Shown: positions 1-8,345, counted from the first letter of the stretch. The stretch is 14,742 bases of DNA from a bacterium (GCA_021800745.1 JAJYYS010000024.1:1-14742), one strand, 5' to 3'. Made by a program: numbers and translations. The notes: generated from the letters alone by a model not told the origin.

Positions 1-674
1 CTCATTATGCTTACGGTATAATATAAAGGCATAATATAAACGAAATATTTTACTAAATAAGGAAGAGAAGAAACAGGATAAAATACTCCGGAAAAGAGAA
101 ACATCGTCGATATTGCAATGGTAAAATAATAAGAAAAAAAATCGTAAGAAGGGGAAAACGACGTTATCAAAAGCGATAACGAAGAAAATAAAATACCGTT
201 TAGAACGATAATTACAGGAATAAAAAAAACGAAAGGGGACATAGTCCATCCAAAAACAGCCCCTATTATTAAAACCGCCGCCCCGCTCATAAATGCCTTT
301 GCCGTCCCCCAGAGAATTTCACCGGAAACTATGTCTTCTATTCCTACCGGTGTAAGAAGAATAGCCTCGTATATTCCGTTAGTAACCATTCTCGTATATG
401 CTCCGAACGTCGATTCGAATGCCGCCGCGTACATGGACGACGATGCGATTATCCCCGGAACGATATATTTAACGTAAGATATTCCGTCTATGCGGTGTAT
501 AAACTTGCCTATTCCGAATCCGAGCGCCGCCAGATATAAAAGAGGCTCAAGAATATCGCCTATTACGCCCGGCTTATAATACTTAAGCCAGACCATATAG
601 TTTCTGTAAAAAACCGTAAATGACCTTAGACTTAAATTGGAATTTATATCGGCTATTTTTCTTATTATTTTCAC
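1..674 (-). CDS. ABC-2 type transporter permease, NodJ-like (partial, runs off the left edge)
   Basis: This is the membrane subunit of an ABC exporter, expected to pair with the ATPase encoded just upstream on the same strand. The frame is open from a GTG at 672-674 to the window edge with no stop, giving about 224 visible residues. The first roughly 35 residues look cytoplasmic, followed by hydrophobic segments beginning around PLLYLAALGFGIGKF. A late segment containing LFSGVFYPVSSLP resembles the ABC-2 permease signature of NodJ and drug or polysaccharide exporters. The GTG directly follows the ATPase TAA stop with no bases between, so the two are probably translationally coupled. Only the C-terminal part lies outside the window. 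The substrate cannot be told; NodJ is a family resemblance and does not imply nodulation. Confidence 0.85.
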   Translation of the reverse strand, partial: MKIIRKIADINSNLSLRSFTVFYRNYMVWLKYYKPGVIGDILEPLLYLAALGFGIGKFIHRIDGISYVKYIVPGIIASSSMYAAAFESTFGAYTRMVTNGIYEAILLTPVGIEDIVSGEILWGTAKAFMSGAAVLIIGAVFGWTMSPFVFFIPVIIVLNGILFSSLSLLITSFSPSYDFFSYYFTIAISTMFLFSGVFYPVSSLPYLVKYFVYIMPLYYTVSIM

Positions 675-1397
675 TTAATTTTTAGCAATATCGAGAAAGA
701 TTTCTTCTAAAGATTTTTTATTTGAGGTAATGTCCTTAATCGCTCCGTTCATTACGATATTTCCGTGATTCAGTATTATCATATTTTTAAAAAGCTTTTC
801 GGCTTCTTCCATATAATGCGTGGACATAAGAATAGTAACGCCGTTTTCGTTCAATGCTTTTAACCTGCCCCAGATATTCTGCCTGTATTCAGGGTCTAAT
901 CCGCTTGTAGGTTCATCTAATATGATTAAAGACGGATTGTTTATTAAAGCCCTTGCAATCATAAGCCTCCTCCTCAATCCTCCGGATAAAGCCGCAACTT
1001 TAGAATATTTTTTATCGGCTAAATTAAAAAATTTTAAAAGCTCCGTGGATTTTTTAATAGATTCTTTTCTGGGTATTCCGAAATACATCGAATATATTAA
1101 AAGGTTTTCGTAAACGCTCAAGTCTTCGTCTAAATTATCGTCCTGAGGAACGATGCCGAGGTTGTACTTGATTTTTTTATAATCGTATTTAAGATCTAAG
1201 CCGGAGATAAAGGTAGAACCGAAATCCGGAATGACGATGCCGTAAAGTATTTTTAAAAGAGTAGATTTCCCCGCCCCGTTCGGTCCTATAAGCCCGAAAA
1301 AATCCCCATATTTTATATTAAAAGTAACATTGTTTAAGGCTTGAAAGCGGCCAAAATTTTTCGTTAAACCTTTTACGGTCAGAATATAGCTTTTCAT
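675..1397 (-). CDS. ABC transporter ATP-binding protein, NodI/drug-exporter type
   Basis: This is the cytoplasmic ATPase subunit that powers the adjacent ABC-2 permease. All nucleotide-binding elements are intact in the 240 residues: Walker A GPNGAGKST at 38-46, Q-loop near Gln85 (GIVPQDD), signature LSGG at 137-140, Walker B LIILDE at 157-162 with the D-loop SGLD after it, and the H-loop histidine at 194 (STHYMEEAE). The STHYMEEAE context and length fit NodI and daunorubicin-resistance (DrrA)-type exporters. The ATG has no clear Shine-Dalgarno sequence. A TATAAT on the minus strand (1402-1407) lies only four bases upstream, so the message could be leaderless or the true promoter could be further up. 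It heads a two-gene operon divergent from groESL. The substrate is unknown. Confidence 0.92.
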   Translation of the reverse strand: MKSYILTVKGLTKNFGRFQALNNVTFNIKYGDFFGLIGPNGAGKSTLLKILYGIVIPDFGSTFISGLDLKYDYKKIKYNLGIVPQDDNLDEDLSVYENLLIYSMYFGIPRKESIKKSTELLKFFNLADKKYSKVAALSGGLRRRLMIARALINNPSLIILDEPTSGLDPEYRQNIWGRLKALNENGVTILMSTHYMEEAEKLFKNMIILNHGNIVMNGAIKDITSNKKSLEEIFLDIAKN

Positions 1398-1429
1398 TGT
1401 TATTATAGGATATTTTTAATAAATTAATT

Positions 1430-1445
1430 ATATCATATTTGATAT
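1430..1445. promoter_or_regulatory. Short 6-4-6 palindrome upstream of the ABC exporter operon (weak candidate operator)
   Basis: ATATCA and TGATAT are separated by TATT. On the minus strand the palindrome overlaps a TATAAT (1427-1432) that could be the -10 box of the exporter operon, although no good -35 box sits upstream of it. Such palindromes arise easily in AT-rich DNA, so this is only a candidate. The rest of the 316-base gap between the exporter and groS (1398-1713) holds the groESL promoter and CIRCE described separately and otherwise AT-rich sequence in which I see nothing. Confidence 0.2.
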
Positions 1446-1586
1446 TTCTTTAATAATAAAAATATAAAATAGAGTAAAACATATTAAATCAATGATAAAC
1501 TGCAAAAAATAAAGAAAATTTAACTTAAACCAGATTATTTTAAAAAATACTTTATAATTATAGCAATCGTTAAAAGATTTGCAATA

Positions 1587-1615
1587 TTGTTTTTTTAAAA
1601 ACATAAGTGTATATT
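1587..1615 (+). promoter_or_regulatory. groESL promoter (candidate -35/-10)
   Basis: TTGTTT at 1587-1592 and TATATT at 1610-1615 are separated by 17 bases, a standard housekeeping-sigma geometry. The predicted transcription start falls near 1621-1623, at the first base of the CIRCE operator, which is the usual arrangement for HrcA-repressed heat-shock operons. The hexamers are moderate matches. Confidence 0.6.
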
Positions 1616-1622
1616 AAAAGGG

Positions 1623-1649
1623 TTAGCACTCAAACAATATTAGTGCTAA
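1623..1649 (+). promoter_or_regulatory. CIRCE operator (HrcA binding site)
   Basis: TTAGCACTC, nine spacer bases, then TAGTGCTAA. This matches the established CIRCE inverted repeat TTAGCACTC-N9-GAGTGCTAA at 17 of 18 arm positions; only the first base of the right arm differs. It sits between the promoter and groS, so it can act both as an operator and as a 5' stem-loop in the transcript. It implies that the genome encodes HrcA, which is not in this window. Confidence 0.95.
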
Positions 1650-1713
1650 TCATTTCTTTGACGACATTTGTAAAAATTAAAATAAATTAATAATTAATAA
1701 GGAGAAGAAGTTT

Positions 1714-2004
1714 ATGAAAGTTAAACCGTTACAGGACAGAATCTTAGTAGAAAGGCTTCAGGAAGAAGAAAAAACCAAAGGAGGATTATTTATTCCTGAT
1801 TCCGCTAAAGAAAAGCCTATGCAGGGTAAGGTCGTAGCCGCAGGAAACGGCAGAATTACGGAAGACGGAAAGAAAATCCCTATGGACGTAAAAGTAGGGG
1901 ATATCGTATTATTTGCAAAATATTCGGGCAACGACGTTAAAATCGACGACAAAGAATATCTCATTATGAAAGAAGACGATATTTTGGCGATAGTAGAGAA
2001 ATAG
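1714..2004 (+). CDS. groS: Co-chaperonin GroES (Cpn10)
   Basis: This is the heptameric lid of the GroEL folding chamber. The 96 residues match the usual length and cover the family end to end: the N-terminal [13 protein letters not shown], the flexible mobile loop that contacts GroEL (about residues 17-35, [19 protein letters not shown]), the VVAAGNG turn, and the C-terminal [12 protein letters not shown] and [13 protein letters not shown]. The start is well supported: AAGGAG at 1699-1704 lies nine bases before the ATG. It is the first gene of the groESL operon, 47 bases ahead of groL, and should be repressed by HrcA through the CIRCE element and induced by heat or misfolded protein. Nothing is unusual in the sequence. 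Confidence 0.98.
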   Translation: MKVKPLQDRILVERLQEEEKTKGGLFIPDSAKEKPMQGKVVAAGNGRITEDGKKIPMDVKVGDIVLFAKYSGNDVKIDDKEYLIMKEDDILAIVEK

Positions 2005-2030
2005 AATTTTTAAAAACTAAATAATTTTAA

Positions 2031-3698
<1,668 letters not shown>

Positions 3699-3724
3699 AA
3701 ATTGACTGCTACAGCATAATAAGC

Positions 3725-3777
3725 AGATTGGTTAGCCGCACTGGACTTCGTCCGTCCGCTTCGCAGCTAACCAATCT
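3725..3777. repeat. Hairpin repeat downstream of groL
   Basis: AGATTGGTTAGC (3725-3736) and its exact reverse complement GCTAACCAATCT (3766-3777) enclose a GC-richer centre with a further small stem (GGAC-TTC-GTCC, 3743-3753). It is far more GC-rich than its surroundings. On the minus strand the block begins with a GTCATTGTGAG-like stretch (3785-3795 complement) and contains GCGAAGCGGACGG, close to the core of the insertion at 8143-8261. It lacks a T-tract, so it is not itself a terminator. It is probably a dispersed intergenic repeat; copy number cannot be judged here. Confidence 0.65.
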
Positions 3778-3806
3778 CATGTACTCACAATGACGTAGAA
3801 GGATAA

Positions 3807-3845
3807 AAAAAAGGGGGGTGGATTTTAAATCCACCCCCCTTTTTT
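3807..3845 (+). terminator. Strong intrinsic terminator of groESL, possibly bidirectional
   Basis: A perfect 19-bp inverted repeat around a one-base centre (3826): an A6 run, G6, then TGGATTT on the left, mirrored by AAATCCA, C6 and T6 on the right. The stem is GC-rich in the middle and ends in a T-run, the classical rho-independent form. The A-run on the left makes it symmetrical, so it could also stop transcription from the other strand. It separates groESL from the moaB operon. Confidence 0.92.
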
Positions 3846-3877
3846 AATTTGGTTTATCTTCAAAACATTCGGCGGGA

Positions 3878-3906
3878 TTGACTTTTTTGCCGTAATAGTT
3901 TAAAAT
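3878..3906 (+). promoter_or_regulatory. Promoter of the moaB operon
   Basis: TTGACT at 3878-3883 and TAAAAT at 3901-3906 are separated by exactly 17 bases; each hexamer differs from consensus at one position. The predicted start of transcription (about 3912-3914) lies only two to four bases before the moaB ATG, which would make the message nearly leaderless. No riboswitch-sized leader is present. Confidence 0.7.
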
Positions 3907-3915
3907 TCAATTATT

Positions 3916-4449
3916 ATGGGGCATTTGGAGCACAAAAAAGATATAAAAGCCGGTAAACTTTTAAAAATTTATATTATAACGCTTAGCGATACAAGAAAAG
4001 AAATTGAAGATGAAAGCGGAAACTATATAAAAGAAAGGCTTTTGTCGGCTTCCCATAAGGTGTCGGGTTACAGTATTATAAAAGACGATAAAGATTTGCT
4101 TGAAAATCTTATCGTAAAAATTTGCCTTACGGATCAGAAACAAAAAACCGATGCCTTAATTATAAACGGCGGAACAGGAGTTTCTTTCAAAGATATAACT
4201 TACGAAACGTTAAAAGATTTATACGATAAAGAGCTATATGGTTTCGGGGAGTTATTCAGGAGTTTAAGCTATAATGAAATCGGACCTTCCGCCATTATGT
4301 CGCGTGCTTCCGCAGGAATATATAACGGAAAGATAATTTTTTCCGTCCCGGGTTCCCTAAATGCCGTAAAATTAGCTATGGATAAGATAATTCTTAATGA
4401 AATCGGCCATCTTTATTATGAAATATCCAAACATATCTCTTCCATATAA
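3916..4449 (+). CDS. moaB: MoaB/MogA-family molybdopterin adenylyltransferase
   Basis: This enzyme family adenylates molybdopterin to prepare it for molybdenum insertion. In some organisms MoaB performs this step and in others its role is less defined. The 177 residues carry the family landmarks in order: an ITLSDTR strand at 21-27, NGGTG at 84-88 followed by Asp93 in the FKDITYE loop, MSRASAG at 128-134 and PGS at 145-147. These resemble MoaB more than MogA. The ATG has no Shine-Dalgarno sequence, and a strong promoter ends ten bases upstream; an in-frame TAA at 3901-3903 rules out a longer protein. Leaderless translation is therefore likely. It starts a run of three plus-strand genes, with six bases before the MoaD-MoaE fusion. 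Confidence 0.9.
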   Translation: MGHLEHKKDIKAGKLLKIYIITLSDTRKEIEDESGNYIKERLLSASHKVSGYSIIKDDKDLLENLIVKICLTDQKQKTDALIINGGTGVSFKDITYETLKDLYDKELYGFGELFRSLSYNEIGPSAIMSRASAGIYNGKIIFSVPGSLNAVKLAMDKIILNEIGHLYYEISKHISSI

Positions 4450-4455
4450 AATAAT

Positions 4456-5133
4456 ATGATAAGTATAAAAGTGCGGCTTTTTGCCGCCTTGAAAGAAATA
4501 ATCGGAAAAAATCAGTTAGATTTGCAAATTCCGGAAGGTTCAACCGTAAAAGACGTTATTGCGGTTATAGAGGAAACTTATCCGGCGGTGAAAAAAATTA
4601 TTAAAATTTCTAAGTATGCCGTTAATATGGAATATACGGAAACCGAAAAAAAATTGACCGAAGGGGACGAGATAACTATTATTATGCCTGTCAGCGGCGG
4701 CGTTTATTCCGCATCGGAAACGAATATGTATATAGAAATAACCGGCGAAAAAATAGATGATGCCAAAGTTCTTGATTTTGTTTCCGATATTTCGGCAGGG
4801 TCGGTTCTTTTGTTTAACGGAACGGTCAGGGATAACGATGACGGTAAGCCGGTAGAATATTTATATTACGAGGCGTATGAAGAAATGGCGGTTAAAGAAA
4901 TTAAGAAATTAATCTCCGCCGCATTTAATAAATATAATATTCTAAAAGTATGCGTAATACATAGAACGGGAAAAATGGATGCGGGTGAAATTTCTATTTC
5001 TATAGGGGTTTCAAGCCCCCACAGGGAAGATTCATACATAGCGTCAAAATTTTTAATAGACAATATAAAGGAAACAGTGCCGGTTTGGAAAAAAGAAATG
5101 TTTGAAGAAGGCGGCAGATGGAAAAGATTGTGA
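4456..5133 (+). CDS. MoaD-MoaE fusion, molybdopterin synthase (MoaX-like)
   Basis: This single chain holds both subunits of molybdopterin synthase, which converts cyclic pyranopterin monophosphate to molybdopterin by sulfur transfer. Residues 1-82 are the ubiquitin-like MoaD sulfur carrier, ending in the diagnostic PVSGG with Gly81-Gly82. Residues 91-225 are MoaE, with GTVRD (Arg125), the SSPHRE block near 187-191 and the catalytic-type lysines Lys205 and Lys212 seven residues apart in KETVPVWKKE, the same spacing as Lys119 and Lys126 of E. coli MoaE. MoaD must present a free C-terminal glycine to be thiocarboxylated, so the chain probably has to be cut, as reported for the mycobacterial fusion MoaX. 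An internal ATG (4726) with GGAA upstream could alternatively yield a separate MoaE. It follows moaB by six bases without a Shine-Dalgarno sequence, which suggests coupling. Confidence 0.93.
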   Translation: MISIKVRLFAALKEIIGKNQLDLQIPEGSTVKDVIAVIEETYPAVKKIIKISKYAVNMEYTETEKKLTEGDEITIIMPVSGGVYSASETNMYIEITGEKIDDAKVLDFVSDISAGSVLLFNGTVRDNDDGKPVEYLYYEAYEEMAVKEIKKLISAAFNKYNILKVCVIHRTGKMDAGEISISIGVSSPHREDSYIASKFLIDNIKETVPVWKKEMFEEGGRWKRL

Positions 5134-5159
5134 AAAGAATAATATGAGGTTTGCGTATA

Positions 5160-8141
5160 ATGAAAGAATCAAATAAAGAACTCTATTTAGGCTTAGATAT
5201 AGGTTCAACCACCGTTAAATTTGCGATTTTAGACAAAAGCCTGAAAGTCCTAAAAAAAGATTATATAAGGTCAAACGGGGAATCTATTAAAGCGGCTTAT
5301 AACGTTTTAAAAGATATTTTCGATGAATTTTCTGAAAGTTCTTTTGCCGGAATAGGAGCGACCGGTTCGGGCTCGCGGACGGTAGGAGAGGTTTTAGGCA
5401 TTCCTAATATAAATGAACTTGTCGCACAGACTGAAGCCGTGAAATATTTTTATCCCGACGTTAGAACGGTCATAGAAATGGGTGGACAGGATTCGAAATT
5501 TCTTATGCTTAAGAAAAGTAAGGAGACGGGGCAGATTTTTCTCGAAGATTTCGGATTAAACGATTTATGCGCCGCCGGGACGGGTTCTTTTCTTGACCAG
5601 CAGGCGGAAAGATTGAATATAAATATAGAAAATGAATTTGGAAGGCTTGCCTTAGAATCGAAAAATCCGGCAAAAATAGCAGGAAGATGCACTGTATTTG
5701 CTAAATCGGATATGATTCATCTTCAGCAGGTTTCAACGCCTATCTCCGATATTGTCGCCGGATTATGTTATGCCGTCGCAAGAACGTTTGTAGGAACGAT
5801 TGCTAAGGGCAAAAAATTCGAAAAACCGGTTATTTTTCAAGGCGGGGTTGCATTTAATCATGGCATGGCGAGGGCGTTCAAAGATATCCTGAAGCTGAAA
5901 GACGATGAACTTATTATACCGGAGCATCATACGGTTATGTCTGCAATAGGAATTGCCATAATCTCGCAAAATGAAAAAAATTTTAAATTTAAGGGATTGG
6001 AATACCTCAAAGAATTTATAGAGAAAAATAAATTAACCGGCAGATACAGAGACAGGCTCAAGGATTATTCCATAGAAGATAAAAAAGAAAATAATGCGGG
6101 CATAGACAGTTTAAGCGCGCTTAGATGCCGTTCCGGATTAACGGTTCCCGTTTATATCGGCGTGGATACCGGTTCCGTTTCAACAAACGTAGTTTTATTA
6201 GATGAAAACAAACAGCTTTTGGTTAAAAAATATAAAAAAACCAACGGTAAACCTATAGAGGTCGTCAGGGATACCCTTTACGAAATATACTTGGAATTAA
6301 AAAATTTTAACGTGGATGTTTCCGTTGGGGGAGTCTGCACCACGGGTTCAGGAAGATACTTGATTGCGGACTATATCGGGGCTGATATAATAAAAAACGA
6401 AATAACGGCGCAGGCGGCGGCATCTATCTTTATCGATAAAGACGTGGACACCGTTTTTGAAATAGGCGGACAGGATTCAAAATATATAAGGATTAAGAAC
6501 GGCGTAGTAATAGATTTTGAAATGAATAAAGCATGCGCCGCCGGTACAGGCTCGTTTCTGGAAGAGCAGGCGCAGAAACTTAATATAGATATTATCAAAG
6601 AATTTGCCGATAAAGCTTTTAATGCCTCAAGCTCTTGCAATCTGGGCGACAGATGCACCGTATTTATGGAGTCCGACCTGGTATCGCATCAGCAGAAAGG
6701 CGCCGATAAAGACCAGCTTATTGCGGGACTTGCATATTCCATAGTAGAGAACTATTTAAATAAAGTAGTTTTAGGAAAACCCGTAGGCGACCGGATACTT
6801 TTTCAGGGCGGCGTCGCATTGAACAAAGCGGTAGTGAGCGCATTCGAAACTCTTCTAGATAAAAAAATAGTCGTTCCGGAACACAATGAAGTAACAGGGG
6901 CAATAGGCAGCGCTCTTATCGCCTTTCAAAATACGGGACCGTCAAAATTCGCCGGTTTTGACCTGATGAATAGAAAATATTTTCGGGAATCTTTCGAATG
7001 CCAGAAATGCTCTAATTTATGCGACGTTAATAAAGTTACCGTTGAACAGGAATCTCCTCACTATTACGGGGCAAGGTGCGATATATTCGAAATAGATAAA
7101 GCTAAAATAAAAAAAGGAGAAAACTTTTTTAAATTCAGAAAAGAACTTTTATTCGACGGATATTCCGTAGAAAACGAAGCCGATTATTCAAAACCCCGCA
7201 TAGGTATTCCTTTGTGCTTGGAAACATACGATCTTTTTCCTCTTTATAACGAGTTCTTTACAAAACTAGGATTTAACGTTATCTTATCGGATGAAACTAA
7301 CAGGCAGATTATAAATACGTCCAATATGCTTTCCGTAACGGATACCTGTTTTCCCGTAAAAGTGTTGTCCGGCCACGTAAAAAACTTGATAGACAAGAAA
7401 GTTGACGCAATTTTTCTGCCTGCGCTGGTAAATAGAGAAAAAAATCACGAATTTCAGGAAAATACATATCAGTGCCCTTATATACAGGGCGTTCCCAGCA
7501 TAGTAAAATCGCTTTTAGAATTTGATAAAATAAAGATTATTTCACCGGAAATCAGGATGTTTGGAGGCAGTTTCGATTATAGCCTGACGATAGACGGTAT
7601 TGTTAAAAATCTCAAAGGTTTTGGCATATCAAAAAATAAAATTATAAATGCTTTCGACCAAGCCGTTCAAAAACAAAAAAGTTTTTTTGAAGCATTAAAA
7701 ATTAAGGGAAAAGAGGTTATAGAAGAATACGACGATATTACCGTATTAATCGGCAGGCCGTATAATACTCAAGACGATGGAATTAATTTAGCCATTTCCA
7801 ATAAAATATCTTCTCTCGGCGTAACGGTTATTCCTATGGATTTCCTTGATATAGGCGAAGTTTCTATTTACGGAGAGCATGATAATATGTTCTGGCATTC
7901 CGGGCATAAAATTTTATCCGCGGCAAAGATAATAATGGACAATCCTAAGCTTAACGCCGTTTATGTTACTAATTACGCCTGCGGCCCCGATTCGTTTATT
8001 AAAACTTTTTTTGCCGATTATATGAAATATAAGCCTTACCTTGAAATAGAAATAGACGAACATAACGCTGATGCGGGCTATGTGACAAGGCTCGAAGCCT
8101 TTTTCGACAGCATAAAAGACTTCAAACCGGAAAATATTTGA
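5160..8141 (+). CDS. Tandem-domain acyl-CoA dehydratase activase (BcrA/BadF/HgdC ATPase family, with a DUF2229-like C-terminal region)
   Basis: Proteins of this family use ATP and a 4Fe-4S cluster to inject a low-potential electron into 2-hydroxyacyl-CoA dehydratases or benzoyl-CoA reductases. Two ASKHA ATPase domains lie in one 993-residue chain. The first has DIGSTT at about 13-18, GGQDSK, Cys137 in CAAGTGSF and Cys177 in GRCTVF. The second begins near residue 333 (GVDTGS) with Cys459 and Cys499 in the same motifs. These pairs correspond to the cluster-ligating cysteines of HgdC. A four-cysteine knuckle (Cys614, 617, 621, 640) precedes a C-terminal region from about 680 that resembles DUF2229/dehydratase-like domains (GIPLCLETYD, VLIGRPYN, NYACGPDSF). 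I chose the ATG at 5160 because GAGGT (5146-5150) lies nine bases upstream; the TTG at 5151 would leave no spacing. No dehydratase partner is in the window, so the substrate is unknown. Confidence 0.88.
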   Translation: MKESNKELYLGLDIGSTTVKFAILDKSLKVLKKDYIRSNGESIKAAYNVLKDIFDEFSESSFAGIGATGSGSRTVGEVLGIPNINELVAQTEAVKYFYPDVRTVIEMGGQDSKFLMLKKSKETGQIFLEDFGLNDLCAAGTGSFLDQQAERLNINIENEFGRLALESKNPAKIAGRCTVFAKSDMIHLQQVSTPISDIVAGLCYAVARTFVGTIAKGKKFEKPVIFQGGVAFNHGMARAFKDILKLKDDELIIPEHHTVMSAIGIAIISQNEKNFKFKGLEYLKEFIEKNKLTGRYRDRLKDYSIEDKKENNAGIDSLSALRCRSGLTVPVYIGVDTGSVSTNVVLLDENKQLLVKKYKKTNGKPIEVVRDTLYEIYLELKNFNVDVSVGGVCTTGSGRYLIADYIGADIIKNEITAQAAASIFIDKDVDTVFEIGGQDSKYIRIKNGVVIDFEMNKACAAGTGSFLEEQAQKLNIDIIKEFADKAFNASSSCNLGDRCTVFMESDLVSHQQKGADKDQLIAGLAYSIVENYLNKVVLGKPVGDRILFQGGVALNKAVVSAFETLLDKKIVVPEHNEVTGAIGSALIAFQNTGPSKFAGFDLMNRKYFRESFECQKCSNLCDVNKVTVEQESPHYYGARCDIFEIDKAKIKKGENFFKFRKELLFDGYSVENEADYSKPRIGIPLCLETYDLFPLYNEFFTKLGFNVILSDETNRQIINTSNMLSVTDTCFPVKVLSGHVKNLIDKKVDAIFLPALVNREKNHEFQENTYQCPYIQGVPSIVKSLLEFDKIKIISPEIRMFGGSFDYSLTIDGIVKNLKGFGISKNKIINAFDQAVQKQKSFFEALKIKGKEVIEEYDDITVLIGRPYNTQDDGINLAISNKISSLGVTVIPMDFLDIGEVSIYGEHDNMFWHSGHKILSAAKIIMDNPKLNAVYVTNYACGPDSFIKTFFADYMKYKPYLEIEIDEHNADAGYVTRLEAFFDSIKDFKPENI

Positions 8142-8268
8142 CCCAAGTCCCGATTTAGAAACTATTTAAAGAAATTCCAAGAACCCGTCCGCTGCGCTCG
8201 CAATGACATTATTAAGTAATTCAGGCAATTCATATATAAAAATTTCTAAATCGGGATTTGGATTTGAC
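8136..8268. repeat. 7-bp direct repeats ATTTGAC at 8136-8142 and 8262-8268 (target-site duplication)
   Basis: ATTTGAC abuts both ends of the 119-bp inverted-repeat element exactly, as expected for a target duplication made on insertion. The left copy contains the TGA stop of the activase (8139-8141). The right copy supplies TTGAC of the perR -35 box (8264-8269). Removing the element and one copy joins the two genes into a plausible ancestral junction. Confidence 0.8.
8143..8261. mobile_element. MITE-like non-autonomous insertion, 119 bp
   Basis: The ends are 19-bp terminal inverted repeats: CCAAGTCCCGATTTAGAAA at 8143-8161 and TTTCTAAATCGGGATTTGG at 8243-8261, matching at 18 of 19 positions. 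It contains no open frame. The interior carries a GC-rich block (8184-8207) that on the minus strand reads GTCATTGCGAG then CGCAGCGGACGGG, a motif type I recognise from dispersed repeats in other bacterial genomes. It is bounded by a perfect 7-bp direct repeat. The parent transposase family is not identifiable from this copy. As RNA the arms could form a long stem and might affect the 3' end of the activase transcript. Confidence 0.8.
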
Positions 8269-8292
8269 ATTTTTATATTATTATATAATAAT
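8264..8292 (+). promoter_or_regulatory. perR promoter
   Basis: A consensus TTGACA (8264-8269) is followed after 17 bases by AATAAT (8287-8292). A better TATAAT at 8284-8289 has only a 14-base spacer. The -35 box lies within and just past the right target-duplication copy of the insertion, and the -10 region lies inside the palindromic operator. Confidence 0.55.
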
Positions 8293-8304
8293 TATTATTA
8301 TATA
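8282..8304. promoter_or_regulatory. PerR/Fur-box-like palindromic operator
   Basis: TATATAATAAT, one central T, then ATTATTATATA: a perfect 11-1-11 inverted repeat. The inner 7-1-7 matches the PerR box TTATAAT-N-ATTATAA at 12 of 14 positions. It covers the -10 region of the perR promoter, which points to autorepression. The left half-site recurs as a direct copy at 8316-8326, nearer the start codon. The AT-rich setting makes chance palindromes easier, but the symmetry and position support function. Confidence 0.65.
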
Positions 8305-8345
8305 GAGTAATATTTTATATAATAATTTTAAGGAGATTGTTCCGT

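Noticed and set aside
820..1113. Plus-strand open frame opposite the ABC ATPase
   Set aside because: It lies entirely antisense to a well-supported gene, encodes no recognisable motif and has no ribosome site; the same applies to the other antisense frames over groL, the activase, the MFS gene and aspS.
1..1397. Calling the ABC pair nodI and nodJ
   Set aside because: The resemblance is at subfamily level only, and nothing else here relates to nodulation or lipo-chitooligosaccharide export.
3725..3777. Hairpin after groL as a rho-independent terminator
   Set aside because: No T-run follows either arm; the real terminator with a T-run is at 3807-3845.
4726..5133. MoaE as a separate gene starting at the internal ATG
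   Set aside because: The frame is continuous with MoaD and has no stop or strong ribosome site between them, so a fusion is the simpler annotation; internal initiation is kept only as a possibility.
5151..5159. TTG start giving a 996-residue activase
   Set aside because: The GAGGT ribosome site ends at 5150, directly against the TTG, but is nine bases from the ATG at 5160, so the shorter 993-residue form is preferred.
8337..8345. TTG start giving a 168-residue PerR
   Set aside because: AAGGAG ends at 8335, one base before the TTG; the ATG at 8346 has normal spacing and makes the metal ligands line up with PerR at a constant offset of one.
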